Assembly: GCA_003212375.1 (NCBI GenBank)
Contig: QCPY01000006.1
Location: forward strand, 1 to 64,000
Origin: Prochlorococcus sp. AG-442-N17
Lineage (GTDB): Bacteria > Cyanobacteriota > Cyanobacteriia > PCC-6307 > Cyanobiaceae
Length of the DNA: 64,000 nt
Reading direction: 5' to 3'
Shown: positions 31,183 to 40,777 of the stretch, piece after piece
How positions within the stretch are numbered: the first letter of the stretch is position 1
Layout: each line of letters opens with the position of its first letter
The notes under the pieces: generated by a model
Database searches by the model: none
The model's input: only the letters and a program-made list of their open reading frames with translations
Told to the model about the DNA's origin: nothing
Program-made: the position numbers and the translations under genes

Positions 31183-32640
31183 ATGAATATAAAATTACTA
31201 GCTGTAATAGTTATATTAACTTTATGTTTAATTTTCGGGTTTGACAATAATTCTTATGGTTTAAATAAAATAAGCAAGGATAATATTTCAGAATTAAAAA
31301 TTTTAAAGTATTTACCCCAAGATAATGAAACATTCTTCATTTCAAATACTAGTTTTTCAAAAATTACCAACTACATAAGAAATAACTATCAAACAAAGGA
31401 ACGAGAGAAGCTAGTTTTGATTAAAAATAGCATATTAGCTTATTTAGGTATAGATTTAGGTACAAATAAATTGGAAGATATTTATAATAATGAACTTGTA
31501 ATAAGTACCTTTGATAATAAGGATAAAGATGATGTTTTGATAATATTTAAAATTAAGGAGAACAAAGATATAGATGATGTTTTAAATCTTTCAAATAAAA
31601 TTGATCAAACTGATCAATTGATTAAGATATTTAGAGAAAAAAGATTAAATTATTTGAAATATATTTATAGAACGAATGATAACTATATCCTTACCTCATC
31701 TAATAAAAACTTAATACTTGATGCCTTACAATCAGCTAACATTAGTAAGAAATTTGAACCAAAATATAATTTTTATAAAGAAGTATTAAATAATTTTAAA
31801 AATGAACATAATGTCTTATTAAGTAAAAATATAAAAACTAACGAACTATTAAATAATGAAAATTATTTGCAATCTAAAGAGGATTATTTAGTGACATTAT
31901 TTGACTTGAAAGAAAAAAACATTATTTTAAAATCTTATTTAGAAAATTATAAAAAAAGTTTACACACAATGTATTATGAAAAAATAGATAAGGATAAAAC
32001 ATTAGATGATGAGAACTATCAAATATCGATTTATAATGATTCAATAAATTCTAATAAGTATCTTGAAAATATTGAAATAAACAGTTTTGAAAAGGCTATT
32101 TTGAATGAATTTAATGAGAAATTAAAAAACAATTTGCTATTATTAATTTCTGAAAATAATTGGGTGATGATATTTGATAAAAGTGATTTATCACTTGAGG
32201 ATATAAAATTATTAACAGATTTTAATAGGAATAAATTAAAAAATAATAATACTATTTATACACTATATTCAAAAAATATACTTAAAAAGGAAGAAGATAT
32301 TATAAAAGAATTTAATTATAAAAAGATTTTCTCTGTTGAATCTGACAATCTTACTTTCATTAGTAACAGTTTGATAAATGACAAAGAAATAATTTTAATA
32401 ACAAAGAAATTTTTTAATTCTAGAGGCAATAGTCATGCTAATTATTTTTTAAATAAAGAAATTAATCTTAAAAATCTTTATTTTATTCAACCTAAAAATA
32501 TATCTTTTTTAGCAAACTATAAATACTTTTTTAAAAATGTAATTGATTTATCAATTACTGAATTTAAAGCAATAATAAAACAATCTATTCCGGAAAAAAC
32601 TCCTATTTATTATGCAGAAACTAATTTAAAAATATTTTAA
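31183..32640 (+). CDS. Secreted or membrane-anchored protein of unknown function (DUF3352-like)
   Basis: A 485-residue protein from the ATG at 31183, beginning with a hydrophobic segment (about residues 4-20) that is a signal peptide or anchor. The mature part opens with YLPQDNETFFISNTSFSKI, which recalls the start of DUF3352 proteins, whose function is unknown. Composition is extreme: lysine, asparagine, isoleucine and leucine dominate, and the DNA is more AT-rich than neighbouring metabolic genes. A TTG at 31162 would extend it. No catalytic motif is visible. Confidence 0.65.
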   Translation: MNIKLLAVIVILTLCLIFGFDNNSYGLNKISKDNISELKILKYLPQDNETFFISNTSFSKITNYIRNNYQTKEREKLVLIKNSILAYLGIDLGTNKLEDIYNNELVISTFDNKDKDDVLIIFKIKENKDIDDVLNLSNKIDQTDQLIKIFREKRLNYLKYIYRTNDNYILTSSNKNLILDALQSANISKKFEPKYNFYKEVLNNFKNEHNVLLSKNIKTNELLNNENYLQSKEDYLVTLFDLKEKNIILKSYLENYKKSLHTMYYEKIDKDKTLDDENYQISIYNDSINSNKYLENIEINSFEKAILNEFNEKLKNNLLLLISENNWVMIFDKSDLSLEDIKLLTDFNRNKLKNNNTIYTLYSKNILKKEEDIIKEFNYKKIFSVESDNLTFISNSLINDKEIILITKKFFNSRGNSHANYFLNKEINLKNLYFIQPKNISFLANYKYFFKNVIDLSITEFKAIIKQSIPEKTPIYYAETNLKIF

Positions 32641-32682
32641 TAATTAAATTTGACTGATATCTTGTGGTTAACTAAAAATTAT

Positions 32683-32711
32683 TTGACTATCTTATACCTA
32701 TAAAGTATTCA
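32683..32711 (+). promoter_or_regulatory. Candidate sigma-70-type promoter for gltA
   Basis: TTGACT (32683-32688) and TATTCA (32706-32711) are separated by 17 bases, the ideal spacing. The -10 ends 15 bases before the TTG start of gltA, implying a very short leader. Composition-driven matches are possible. Confidence 0.3.
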
Positions 32712-32726
32712 TATCGTATTAAAAAA

Positions 32727-33872
32727 TTGGACACTACTAAACATGTTTTAAAACCTGGATTAGAAGGCGTTCCGGTTACTAATTCATCAATATGTGATAT
32801 TAATGGTCAAAAAGGAAAATTATTATATAGGGGCTACTCAATTGAAGAATTAGCTCAGAAAAGTAGTTTCTTAGAAACTGCTTTTTTACTAATTTGGGGA
32901 GAATTACCCACAGCTACAGAACTAAGAGATTTTGAACAAGAAGTACAGATGCATCGCAGATTAAGCTTCAGGGTGAGAGATATGATGAAATGTTTTCCTG
33001 CTACAGGGCATCCGATGGATGCCCTGCAATCTAGTGCTGCCTCTCTTGGTTTATTCTACTCAAGAAGAGCCATAGATGATCCCAAATATATCTACAACGC
33101 AGTGATTAGGCTAATTGCAAAAATTCCTACAATGATTGCCGCATTTCAACTTATAAGAAAGGGGCAAGATCCAATACAACCAAGAGATGATTTGTCTTAC
33201 TCATCAAATTTCCTCTATATGCTCACTGAGAAAGAGCAAGATCCAATAGCAGCAAAAGTTTTTGATAGATGCTTAATTCTTCATGCGGAGCATAGCTTAA
33301 ATGCAAGCACATTTAGCGCGAGAGTTACAGCAAGTACCCTTACGGACCCATATGCAGTTATTGCATCTGCAGTAGGGACACTAGCTGGCCCTCTACATGG
33401 AGGGGCAAATGAAGATGTCATAGCAATGTTAGAGGAAATCGGTACACCTGAAAATGCAGGATCTTTTTTGGATAATGCAATTCAAAACAAAAGTAAAATT
33501 ATGGGCTTCGGTCACAGAGAGTACAAAGTTAAAGATCCTAGAGCAATAATTCTTCAAAAATTAGCAGAAGAGCTTTTTATCAGATTTGGTAAAGATGAAA
33601 TGTATGAAGTTGCTAAAAAGTTAGAGTTAGAGGCGATACCAAGGTTAGGACCTAAAGGTATTTTTCCTAATGTCGATTTCTATTCTGGTCTGGTTTATAG
33701 AAAACTTGGAATCCCTAGAGACTTATTTACTCCTATTTTTGCCATATCAAGGGTTGCCGGTTGGTTAGCTCACTGGAGGGAACAATTAGGAGCAAACAGA
33801 ATTTTTAGACCATCACAAATCTATACTGGTTCAGAACCAAGAGACTGGATTACTTTAGAAAATCGAAAATAA
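32727..33872 (+). CDS. gltA: Citrate synthase
   Basis: Condenses oxaloacetate and acetyl-CoA. The 381 residues show the catalytic-site elements HAEHSLNAST, GPLHGGANE, MGFGHREYKVKDPRA and PNVDFYSG (two His and an Asp). In Prochlorococcus the cycle is incomplete, so the product mainly feeds 2-oxoglutarate for nitrogen assimilation. The start is TTG at 32727; the family-typical KPGLEGVP follows closely. Confidence 0.96.
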   Translation: MDTTKHVLKPGLEGVPVTNSSICDINGQKGKLLYRGYSIEELAQKSSFLETAFLLIWGELPTATELRDFEQEVQMHRRLSFRVRDMMKCFPATGHPMDALQSSAASLGLFYSRRAIDDPKYIYNAVIRLIAKIPTMIAAFQLIRKGQDPIQPRDDLSYSSNFLYMLTEKEQDPIAAKVFDRCLILHAEHSLNASTFSARVTASTLTDPYAVIASAVGTLAGPLHGGANEDVIAMLEEIGTPENAGSFLDNAIQNKSKIMGFGHREYKVKDPRAIILQKLAEELFIRFGKDEMYEVAKKLELEAIPRLGPKGIFPNVDFYSGLVYRKLGIPRDLFTPIFAISRVAGWLAHWREQLGANRIFRPSQIYTGSEPRDWITLENRK

Positions 33873-33947
33873 TATTTTGAACTTTTCATAAAAAACGCAC
33901 ATATTGTTTAAGAAGAGTTAATCTATAGAGTAAATAACTATAAGATT

Positions 33948-35066
33948 TTGAACACCGGATTAGATCTAGAATATAGTTTTAATGAAATCTTAAAGGGTTT
34001 TGGCTTATCTAGTGAGGTTGCTCATATAATTTGGCTTCCTCTACCAATGTTATTAGTTTTAGTAGCAGCAGTTGTTGGCGTACTTGTAACAGTATGGTTA
34101 GAAAGAAAAATATCTGCAGCTGCTCAACAAAGAATAGGACCTGAGTATGCAGGAGCATTAGGAGTACTTCAACCAATTGCAGACGGTCTCAAATTACTTG
34201 TAAAAGAAGATATTATTCCTGCGAAAGCAGATTCAATTCTATTTACCGCAGGGCCAATATTAGTATTAGTGCCTGTTATTCTCTCCTGGTTAATCGTACC
34301 TTTTGGTCAAAACCTTCTCATAAGTAATGTTGGAATTGGTATTTTTCTATGGATTGCTTTAAGTAGTATTCAACCCATTGGTCTCCTAATGAGCGGGTAT
34401 GCCTCCAATAATAAATATTCGCTATTAGGTGGATTAAGGGCAGCTGCTCAATCAATAAGTTATGAGATACCGCTTGCTTTGTCTGTATTAGCTATTGTAT
34501 TAATGACAAATTCTCTTAGTACTGTTGATATTGTTAATCAACAAAGCGGGGCTGGGATATTAAGTTGGAATATATGGAGGCAACCCGTAGGATTTATAAT
34601 TTTTTGGATATGTGCTCTTGCTGAGTGCGAAAGGCTTCCGTTTGACCTGCCTGAAGCTGAAGAAGAACTAGTGGCAGGTTATCAAACTGAATATGCTGGA
34701 ATGAAATTTGCTTTATTTTATTTAGGCAGCTACATCAATCTAATACTATCAGCATTATTAGTATCCATCCTTTACTTAGGTGGGTGGGGGTTTCCTATTC
34801 CAGTGGAAATGATTGCTAAAATTTTCAATCTTCCAATTAATTCCCCTTTAATTCAAGTATTTACAGCTTCCATAGGAATTATCATGACAGTTCTGAAAGC
34901 ATATCTTTTGGTTTTCATTGCTATATTGTTGCGTTGGACAACTCCAAGGGTCAGAATAGATCAACTACTAGACCTAGGATGGAAGTTCCTTTTACCAATA
35001 TCCCTTGCTAATCTCCTCTTAACAGCTGGCTTAAAACTAGCATTTCCTCAATTTTTTGGTGGATAA
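33948..35066 (+). CDS. ndhA: NAD(P)H-quinone oxidoreductase subunit 1
   Basis: The membrane subunit that joins the peripheral and membrane arms of NDH-1 and lines the quinone cavity. The 372 residues have about eight membrane helices and the conserved [20 protein letters not shown] loop, plus the acidic loop [16 protein letters not shown]. The start is TTG at 33948. It heads ndhA-ndhI-ndhG-ndhE-nadK-CYTH, all on one strand with short gaps. Confidence 0.96.
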   Translation: MNTGLDLEYSFNEILKGFGLSSEVAHIIWLPLPMLLVLVAAVVGVLVTVWLERKISAAAQQRIGPEYAGALGVLQPIADGLKLLVKEDIIPAKADSILFTAGPILVLVPVILSWLIVPFGQNLLISNVGIGIFLWIALSSIQPIGLLMSGYASNNKYSLLGGLRAAAQSISYEIPLALSVLAIVLMTNSLSTVDIVNQQSGAGILSWNIWRQPVGFIIFWICALAECERLPFDLPEAEEELVAGYQTEYAGMKFALFYLGSYINLILSALLVSILYLGGWGFPIPVEMIAKIFNLPINSPLIQVFTASIGIIMTVLKAYLLVFIAILLRWTTPRVRIDQLLDLGWKFLLPISLANLLLTAGLKLAFPQFFGG

Positions 35067-35135
35067 TGTTTAAGTACATATACTTAAAAATTAGATTAAT
35101 CCACTAGAATATAATTATTAGGTAAATTCTTTAAA

Positions 35136-35762
35136 ATGAAAGATTTTCTTCAAAAAGTAAATAGCTATATTAAAGAAGCTTTTAGTGCTGGTAGATACTT
35201 ATATGAGGGGCTCTCAGTAACTTTTGATCATCTCCGAAGAAGACCCGTTACTGTTCAATATCCTTACGAGAAACTAATTCCTTCAGAAAGATATAGAGGA
35301 AGAATTCATTATGAATTTGATAAATGTATAGCCTGCGAAGTATGTGTGCGAGTTTGTCCAATAAATCTTCCAGTGGTTGATTGGGTTATGAACAAAGAAA
35401 CAAAAAAGAAAGAACTTAGAAATTACTCTATAGACTTTGGTGTTTGTATTTTTTGCGGAAATTGTGTTGAGTATTGCCCAACAAATTGCTTGTCTATGAC
35501 TGAAGAATATGAATTAGCTACATTTGATAGACATAATTTAAACTTTGACAATATCGCACTAGGCAGACTACCTACAAACGTAACTACTGATCCATCTGTC
35601 AAACCCTTAAGAGAACTAGGATATTTACCCAAAGGAGTTATGGACCCTCATGAAGTCTCACCTTCTGACGTTCGGGTTGGTAAACTACCCGAGGAAGTTT
35701 ATGATTGGATAAGACCTAAAGGTAATGAGCAAAAAGATCAAGCTATCAAGCCAAACAATTAA
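35136..35762 (+). CDS. ndhI: NAD(P)H-quinone oxidoreductase subunit I
   Basis: The electron-transfer subunit carrying two [4Fe-4S] clusters next to the quinone site. Both binding motifs are intact: [12 protein letters not shown] and [12 protein letters not shown]. The 208 residues agree with cyanobacterial NdhI, including the C-terminal extension. It follows ndhA by 69 bases and precedes ndhG by 14. Confidence 0.97.
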   Translation: MKDFLQKVNSYIKEAFSAGRYLYEGLSVTFDHLRRRPVTVQYPYEKLIPSERYRGRIHYEFDKCIACEVCVRVCPINLPVVDWVMNKETKKKELRNYSIDFGVCIFCGNCVEYCPTNCLSMTEEYELATFDRHNLNFDNIALGRLPTNVTTDPSVKPLRELGYLPKGVMDPHEVSPSDVRVGKLPEEVYDWIRPKGNEQKDQAIKPNN

Positions 35763-35776
35763 ATTCTAAATAATTT

Positions 35777-36376
35777 ATGTCTTTAGCAGTAACTACACAA
35801 ATAATTTGTTTTTCAGTATTGTCACTAATCATTATAGTTGGAGCATTAGGAGTAATCTTACTTGAAAGTATTGTCTACTCAGCATTCTTACTCGGAGGAG
35901 TTTTTATGAGTGTAGCGGGCTTATATCTTCTCTTAAACGCTAGTTTTGTTGCCGCAGCTCAAGTGTTAGTTTATGTTGGTGCTGTAAATGTTCTCATAAT
36001 TTTTGCGATAATGTTAGTTAATAAGAAAGAAGATTTGAAACCAATTGATAACCTTAAGTCAAGAACAATTATATCTACATCAATATGCCTAACTCTTTTA
36101 AGCCTCTTAATTAGAGTTGATTTATCTAATATTTGGGGAATAGCAGATCCAAATATGACTGTAGGAGAGGAATCTACAATAAGAATTGGTGAGCACTTAT
36201 TTAGTGATTATTTGCTTCCATTTGAAGTAGCATCTGTTTTGCTTTTAATGGCTATGATTGGAGCTATAGTGTTAGCCAGAAGAGACGTTATGAATAAAGA
36301 TATTTCAACAGGATTACCTGTTGACCAAGAATTAATTGAGAAAACAAGGGAACCTTTGCTTATTAAAAAAAATTAA
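35777..36376 (+). CDS. ndhG: NAD(P)H-quinone oxidoreductase subunit 6
   Basis: A small NDH-1 membrane subunit with about five hydrophobic helices in 199 residues. The segment SFVAAAQVLVYVGAVNVLIIFAIMLV is the conserved third helix with its pi-bulge region. Its position between ndhI and ndhE is the standard cyanobacterial order. Confidence 0.95.
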   Translation: MSLAVTTQIICFSVLSLIIIVGALGVILLESIVYSAFLLGGVFMSVAGLYLLLNASFVAAAQVLVYVGAVNVLIIFAIMLVNKKEDLKPIDNLKSRTIISTSICLTLLSLLIRVDLSNIWGIADPNMTVGEESTIRIGEHLFSDYLLPFEVASVLLLMAMIGAIVLARRDVMNKDISTGLPVDQELIEKTREPLLIKKN

Positions 36377-36377
36377 T

Positions 36378-36698
36378 ATGAATCTAGAATCGATCCCACT
36401 TCAGGCCTTTTTAATCGTTTCCTCAATATTATTTTGTATTGGTATATGGGGATTATTAAATAGCAGAAACGCAGTCAGAGTTCTAATGAGCATAGAATTA
36501 ATGCTAAATGCAGTGAATATAAATTTGATGTCTTTCTCGTCCTATATAGACAATAACCTTATTCAAGGTCAGGTTTTTACAATTTTTGTTATCACAGTTG
36601 CTGCAGCAGAAGCAGCTGTAGGTTTAGCAATATTATTATCTCTTTATAGAAATAGAGTAACTGTTGATATGGAAAGCTTTAATTTATTAAAATGGTAA
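36378..36698 (+). CDS. ndhE: NAD(P)H-quinone oxidoreductase subunit 4L
   Basis: The smallest NDH-1 proton-path subunit, 106 residues with three membrane helices and the conserved acidic residues in [13 protein letters not shown] and [11 protein letters not shown] place the start at the ATG at 36378, one base after the ndhG stop; the longer frame starting inside ndhG adds non-conserved residues. The stop lies 10 bases before nadK. Confidence 0.96.
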   Translation: MNLESIPLQAFLIVSSILFCIGIWGLLNSRNAVRVLMSIELMLNAVNINLMSFSSYIDNNLIQGQVFTIFVITVAAAEAAVGLAILLSLYRNRVTVDMESFNLLKW

Positions 36699-36708
36699 AA
36701 AGTATTTA

Positions 36709-37623
36709 GTGAAACTTTCATTAGTACTTATTATTTATCGTTCTAACAGCTCTGAAGCTAAAGAATCATCAGAATTTTGCAAAAATGCTCTTAAAGATAG
36801 GAATATTAACTCGAACACAATAGAAAGTGACTTTAATAAAAAAGAACTGCTAAACTACTTTAGTGATCTCCATTCATTACCTGAAGTAGTAATTGTTTTA
36901 GGCGGTGATGGCACTGTTCTAAAATCCGCGAATGCTTTAGTAGACTACGATATTCCATTACTAAGTTTTAATATTGGTGGAAATTTAGGTTTCTTAACAC
37001 AAGAAAAAGATTTTTTATTTGACTATTCATTTATCGAGATTTTAGAAAAAGAAGAGTTTGTAATTGATTTTAGAAACAGACTTCATTGTGATGTATATAG
37101 TCAAGAAGAGCATACTGAAAGAAAAATAATAAATAGTTTTGACGCTCTAAATGATTTTTATTTTAAATCTGTTGAAGAAGATATCACTCCGACTAATCAA
37201 ATTCAAATAGAAATAGATAATGAAAAAGTAAACGAATATAAAGGCGATGGTTTAATAGTTTCTTCTTCAACCGGTTCCACTGCGTACTCTATGGCAGCGG
37301 GAGGTCCAATAGTACATCCCTCAATCAATGCATTTATAATAAATCCAATATGTCCTATGAGTTTAGCTAGTAGGCCAATAATTATTCCTGATACAAGTAA
37401 AGTAATTATTAGGGCTATACAAAAAAATAAAAGAGAAATAAAACTATGGAAAGATGGATCAAAATGTATGACAATAAAGGAAAGTGATTATTGTGAAATT
37501 AATAAAATAACAAGCCCCTGCAAAATGATTAAATTTAATAAAAGTATTTCCTATTACAATACATTGATTAAAAAGCTTGCTTGGAAGGGTGATTTATCAT
37601 TAAAAAATCATTTAAGTAATTAG
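36709..37623 (+). CDS. nadK: NAD kinase
   Basis: Phosphorylates NAD to NADP. The GGDGT motif is present in [15 protein letters not shown], followed by NIGGNLGFL and the later [14 protein letters not shown] loop, all diagnostic. The start is GTG at 36709; the 304-residue length is normal. It follows ndhE by 10 bases and its TAG stop is immediately followed by the ATG of the CYTH gene. Confidence 0.95.
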   Translation: MKLSLVLIIYRSNSSEAKESSEFCKNALKDRNINSNTIESDFNKKELLNYFSDLHSLPEVVIVLGGDGTVLKSANALVDYDIPLLSFNIGGNLGFLTQEKDFLFDYSFIEILEKEEFVIDFRNRLHCDVYSQEEHTERKIINSFDALNDFYFKSVEEDITPTNQIQIEIDNEKVNEYKGDGLIVSSSTGSTAYSMAAGGPIVHPSINAFIINPICPMSLASRPIIIPDTSKVIIRAIQKNKREIKLWKDGSKCMTIKESDYCEINKITSPCKMIKFNKSISYYNTLIKKLAWKGDLSLKNHLSN

Positions 37624-38130
37624 ATGACATTAGAAATAGAAAGGCGATTTCTCATAAAAAATGATCAATGGAAAAATTTTGTTACTCATAAAACCCTGAT
37701 AGAGCAGGCTTATCTTTCATATGACTTGGAAGATTGGATTATAAGAATCAGATTTGAGGGTAATAAATTTAAAATTGCACTTAAAAAACATATAAAAAAT
37801 TTTACTAACTACGAATATGAATATTCAATTCCAAATCATGAAGGTGAAAAAATCATGGCTACTCTCAAAGATAAAATTAAAAAAGAAAGATTTTTTTTAG
37901 AAGTTGATAACAGAAATTGGATTGTAGATTGTTTCAAAGGCAAAAATTTTCCATTAGAAGTTGCAGAAATTGAGCTCACTGATGAAAAAGAAGAGGTTAT
38001 TCTTCCACCCTTTTTATCAAAAGAAATTACAGGTTTAAAATTTTTTACTAACCTAAGTCTGACAAAAAACCCTCTATCGAAATGGAAAAACAAAGATTTT
38101 AAAAATCTCAAGAACAATAGCTCACTCTAA
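37624..38130 (+). CDS. CYTH-domain (triphosphate tunnel) phosphohydrolase-like protein
   Basis: A 168-residue single-domain CYTH protein. The N-terminal EIERRFLI corresponds to the ExExK metal/phosphate motif with Arg in place of Lys, and later strands carry IRIRF, KIALKKH and EVAEIEL, giving the alternating charged residues that line the tunnel. Many bacterial members cleave inorganic triphosphate; activity here is inferred. It abuts nadK with no gap, so the two are co-translated or nearly so. Confidence 0.82.
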   Translation: MTLEIERRFLIKNDQWKNFVTHKTLIEQAYLSYDLEDWIIRIRFEGNKFKIALKKHIKNFTNYEYEYSIPNHEGEKIMATLKDKIKKERFFLEVDNRNWIVDCFKGKNFPLEVAEIELTDEKEEVILPPFLSKEITGLKFFTNLSLTKNPLSKWKNKDFKNLKNNSSL

Positions 38131-38145
38131 CTTAAAATTTGTTTT

Positions 38146-38358
38146 ATGATAAAAAAAATTGTTATTTATAATATGTATGGTCTTTATGATAAAGATGGGA
38201 TATTGAGATTTGTTAACTCAGATAAAGTTGCATGTTTTGATTATGCTGAACTATTTGAAATGAATTCATCTCAATTTTGCTTAATGAATTTAATAGAAAA
38301 TGCAGATAAAGACAATGATATTAATCTTGATCTGAATCTGGTAGAGAGCAACAATTAA
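38146..38358 (+). CDS. Small protein of unknown function
   Basis: A 70-residue ORF with an ATG start, 15 bases after the CYTH gene on the same strand. It has no signal or membrane segment and an acidic C-terminus (DKDNDINLDLNLVE). I do not recognise the family. Its last 38 bases overlap the 3' end of the convergent PedR-like gene in another frame. Codon use looks like its neighbours, which favours a real gene. Confidence 0.5.
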   Translation: MIKKIVIYNMYGLYDKDGILRFVNSDKVACFDYAELFEMNSSQFCLMNLIENADKDNDINLDLNLVESNN

Positions 38359-38599
38359 ATCCATCTCTACAGATTTTTCCGTGATCCATTGCCCAATTTA
38401 GTAGTGCTACTCTATTTTTTGAACCTGTTTTGGTAAACATATTACTTACATGATTATCAACGGTCCTTTTACTGATTGTAAGCTTTACAGCAATTTCCTG
38501 GTTTGTAAGCCCATCAGCTACTAAATCTATGATTTCCATCTCTCTTGATGAGAGACCCATCATATCAAGGTCGTTTATTCCTTCTTCAACCATTTGCAT
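38321..38599 (-). CDS. pedR: Small LuxR-type transcriptional regulator (PedR-like)
   Basis: A 92-residue protein that is almost only a LuxR helix-turn-helix (SSREMEIIDLVADGLTNQEIA, TVDNHVSNMF), with no receiver domain. The C-terminal tail has Cys77, Cys83 and Cys84. Size, domain and the cysteine-bearing tail match cyanobacterial PedR (Synechocystis Ssl0564), a regulator that senses photosynthetic electron transport through thioredoxin; orthology is inferred. It overlaps the small unknown ORF by 38 bases and is divergent from metF. Confidence 0.8.
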   Translation of the reverse strand: MQMVEEGINDLDMMGLSSREMEIIDLVADGLTNQEIAVKLTISKRTVDNHVSNMFTKTGSKNRVALLNWAMDHGKICRDGFNCCSLPDSDQD

Positions 38600-38675
38600 T
38601 TAAACAGTTCCTTTTTTATATTAATTGAGTTTAGCAATCTCTGTAAACTTCTTAACCAAGTAGGAAAAAAAGCAA

Positions 38676-39566
38676 TTGAAATCAAAACTTCAGCAAACTT
38701 TAGAAAAAAATTCAAAAGTAATAACAGCAGAATTAATGCCGCCAAGAGGTGGGGACCCCATAAGATCTCTTAAGATAGCACAACTTCTGAAAAATAAGGT
38801 GCATGCTGTTAACATTACCGATGGAAGTAGAGCAATAATGAGAATGTGTAGTTTAGCAATGTCCAAACTATTACTGGAAAATGGGATAGAACCTATAATG
38901 CAAATTTCTTGCAGGGATCGTAATAAAATTGCTTTACAATCTGATATCCTTGGCGCAAATGCCTTGGGAATTAAAAATATTTTATGCATTACCGGAGATT
39001 CTGTAAAAGCTGGAGATCAAAAAAAAACAAAAGCTGTGCATGAATTTGAAGCAGTTAGATTATTAAGACAAATTCAAACTTTCAATCAAGGAATTGACCC
39101 CACATTTGAGCATCTTCCCGACAAAAAAACTAATATCTTTTCAGGTGCTGCAGTAGATCCTAGTTGTCGCAATCCAAAAAGTTTAAAAAGTAGAACCAGA
39201 AAGAAAAAAGAGGCTGGAGCAAATTTTTTACAAACTCAAATGATAATGGATAGAAATTATTTGATAGATTTTTGCAGAGAAATCAGTAATCCACTTGAGA
39301 TACCAGTTATTGCAGGAGTATTTCTCTTGAAATCATATAAAAATGCTCTTTTCATCAATAAGTATGTTCCTGGCGCCAATATTCCTGATAACATTTTAAA
39401 TCGTCTCAAAGAAGCAAAAGATCCTCTTCAAGAAGGCATATTAATTGCTTCTGAACAAGCCAAAGATTTTATTAATATCGCAGAGGGTATTCATATAATG
39501 GCAGTCAAAGCGGAAAACCTGATCCCAGAGATACTTGAAAAAGCTGGCCTTAATCTGGAATGTTAA
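38676..39566 (+). CDS. metF: Methylenetetrahydrofolate reductase
   Basis: Reduces methylene-THF to methyl-THF for methionine synthesis. The 296 residues show VITAELMPPRGGDP, AVNITDGSRA, ILCITGDSV and the late FINIAEGIHIMAVK, arranged as in MetF barrels. The start is TTG at 38676. Its 3' end overlaps the convergent nucleotidyltransferase gene by 17 bases. Confidence 0.9.
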   Translation: MKSKLQQTLEKNSKVITAELMPPRGGDPIRSLKIAQLLKNKVHAVNITDGSRAIMRMCSLAMSKLLLENGIEPIMQISCRDRNKIALQSDILGANALGIKNILCITGDSVKAGDQKKTKAVHEFEAVRLLRQIQTFNQGIDPTFEHLPDKKTNIFSGAAVDPSCRNPKSLKSRTRKKKEAGANFLQTQMIMDRNYLIDFCREISNPLEIPVIAGVFLLKSYKNALFINKYVPGANIPDNILNRLKEAKDPLQEGILIASEQAKDFINIAEGIHIMAVKAENLIPEILEKAGLNLEC

Positions 39567-40728
39567 TTAAATCAGTACCTAATAATTCTGCCATTGCTTT
39601 TTGCTGAGGAGATGGCTCAGTTAAATCTAATCTTCTTGAATCTGTTATTAACCAGTCCAAGGAAGCATCTTTCAAATCAAAATGATCTCCATTTTTTCCA
39701 ACACAATATCTACCAAATACTAATTTATCGACTAATTGAACTCCTTTACCAATCTTTGAATAATCAAAAATTATAGAGTTATCTATTGTTGCACCCTCAC
39801 AAATACAACAACTAGGCCCAATCATTGAGGGGCCAATAATTGTTGCACCATCTTCGATTCTTGTCATTCCCCCAATGTAAACTGGACCTTTTATATCAAC
39901 TTTATCCCAATTTGCAGCAACATTTAGACCTGTATAAACTCCAGGTTTAATTTCTTTTCCCGGAATTTCCACTTGCCTTACTTTACCTAGTAATACATTT
40001 CTGATAGCACTCCAGTAATCAGGAACTTTTCCAATATCTACCCACTCAAAATCCATCGGTAAAGCAAAAAATGGCAGATCCATTTCTACAAGTTTGGGGA
40101 ATAGATCAGCACCAATATCAAATTTTTCTCCTGAAGGTATATAATCAAAAATCTCTGGCTCAAAAAGATAAATTCCAGTATTAATTGAATCACTCAAAGC
40201 ATTATCCACTGTGGGTTTTTCCTGAAATGCTTTGACTCGGCCATTTTCATCAGAAACCACAACTCCATAACTAGATACCTGTTCTCGAGTTACCCTCTTT
40301 GTTATTAAACTTGCTATTGCTCCTTTTTTCTTATGCTTTTTTACGGCTTCAGTCAAATCCAAATCAACTAAAGCGTCACCACACAATACAACAAAAGTTT
40401 CATCAAAAAAGTTTTGAAAATCTTGAATTTTTTTTAATCCCCCAGCAGAACCCAAAGCATCACCAATCATTTCTCCATCTTCAATTCTTCCTTCAAAGCT
40501 ATAAGCTATCTCTACACCAAATCTTTGCCCATCTCTAAAGTAGTTTTCAATTTCCTCAGCAAGATGGGAAACATTAACCATTATTTCTCTAAAACCATGT
40601 TCTTTTAAAAGTTCCAATAAAAACTCCATTACAGGTTTTTGTAAAATCGGAATCATAGGTTTTGGAACAATATGCGTAATTGGTTGAATACGAGTTCCTT
40701 TACCTGCTGCAAGTATCATTGCCTTCAT
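39550..40728 (-). CDS. Sugar-phosphate nucleotidyltransferase with C-terminal left-handed beta-helix
   Basis: A 392-residue NDP-sugar pyrophosphorylase. The N-terminus has the nucleotide signature LAAGKGTRIQP and KPMIPI, then CGDALVDLD and FQEKPT. The region from about 250 on has hexapeptide-type repeats (YIGGMTRIEDGATIIGPS, GEGATIDNS-like). It could be a mannose-1-phosphate guanylyl- or glucose-1-phosphate transferase; the substrate cannot be settled here. It is followed on the other strand by metF, with a 17-base overlap. Confidence 0.87.
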   Translation of the reverse strand: MKAMILAAGKGTRIQPITHIVPKPMIPILQKPVMEFLLELLKEHGFREIMVNVSHLAEEIENYFRDGQRFGVEIAYSFEGRIEDGEMIGDALGSAGGLKKIQDFQNFFDETFVVLCGDALVDLDLTEAVKKHKKKGAIASLITKRVTREQVSSYGVVVSDENGRVKAFQEKPTVDNALSDSINTGIYLFEPEIFDYIPSGEKFDIGADLFPKLVEMDLPFFALPMDFEWVDIGKVPDYWSAIRNVLLGKVRQVEIPGKEIKPGVYTGLNVAANWDKVDIKGPVYIGGMTRIEDGATIIGPSMIGPSCCICEGATIDNSIIFDYSKIGKGVQLVDKLVFGRYCVGKNGDHFDLKDASLDWLITDSRRLDLTEPSPQQKAMAELLGTDLINIPD

Positions 40729-40777
40729 CAGCTTTTAAACCTCTTTTTACAGATTATACGTTATTGCTTTCATATCT

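Noticed and set aside
40299-40538. 79-codon plus-strand ORF rich in Leu and Gln
   Set aside because: It is antisense to the nucleotidyltransferase; its composition follows from the reversed codons of that gene.
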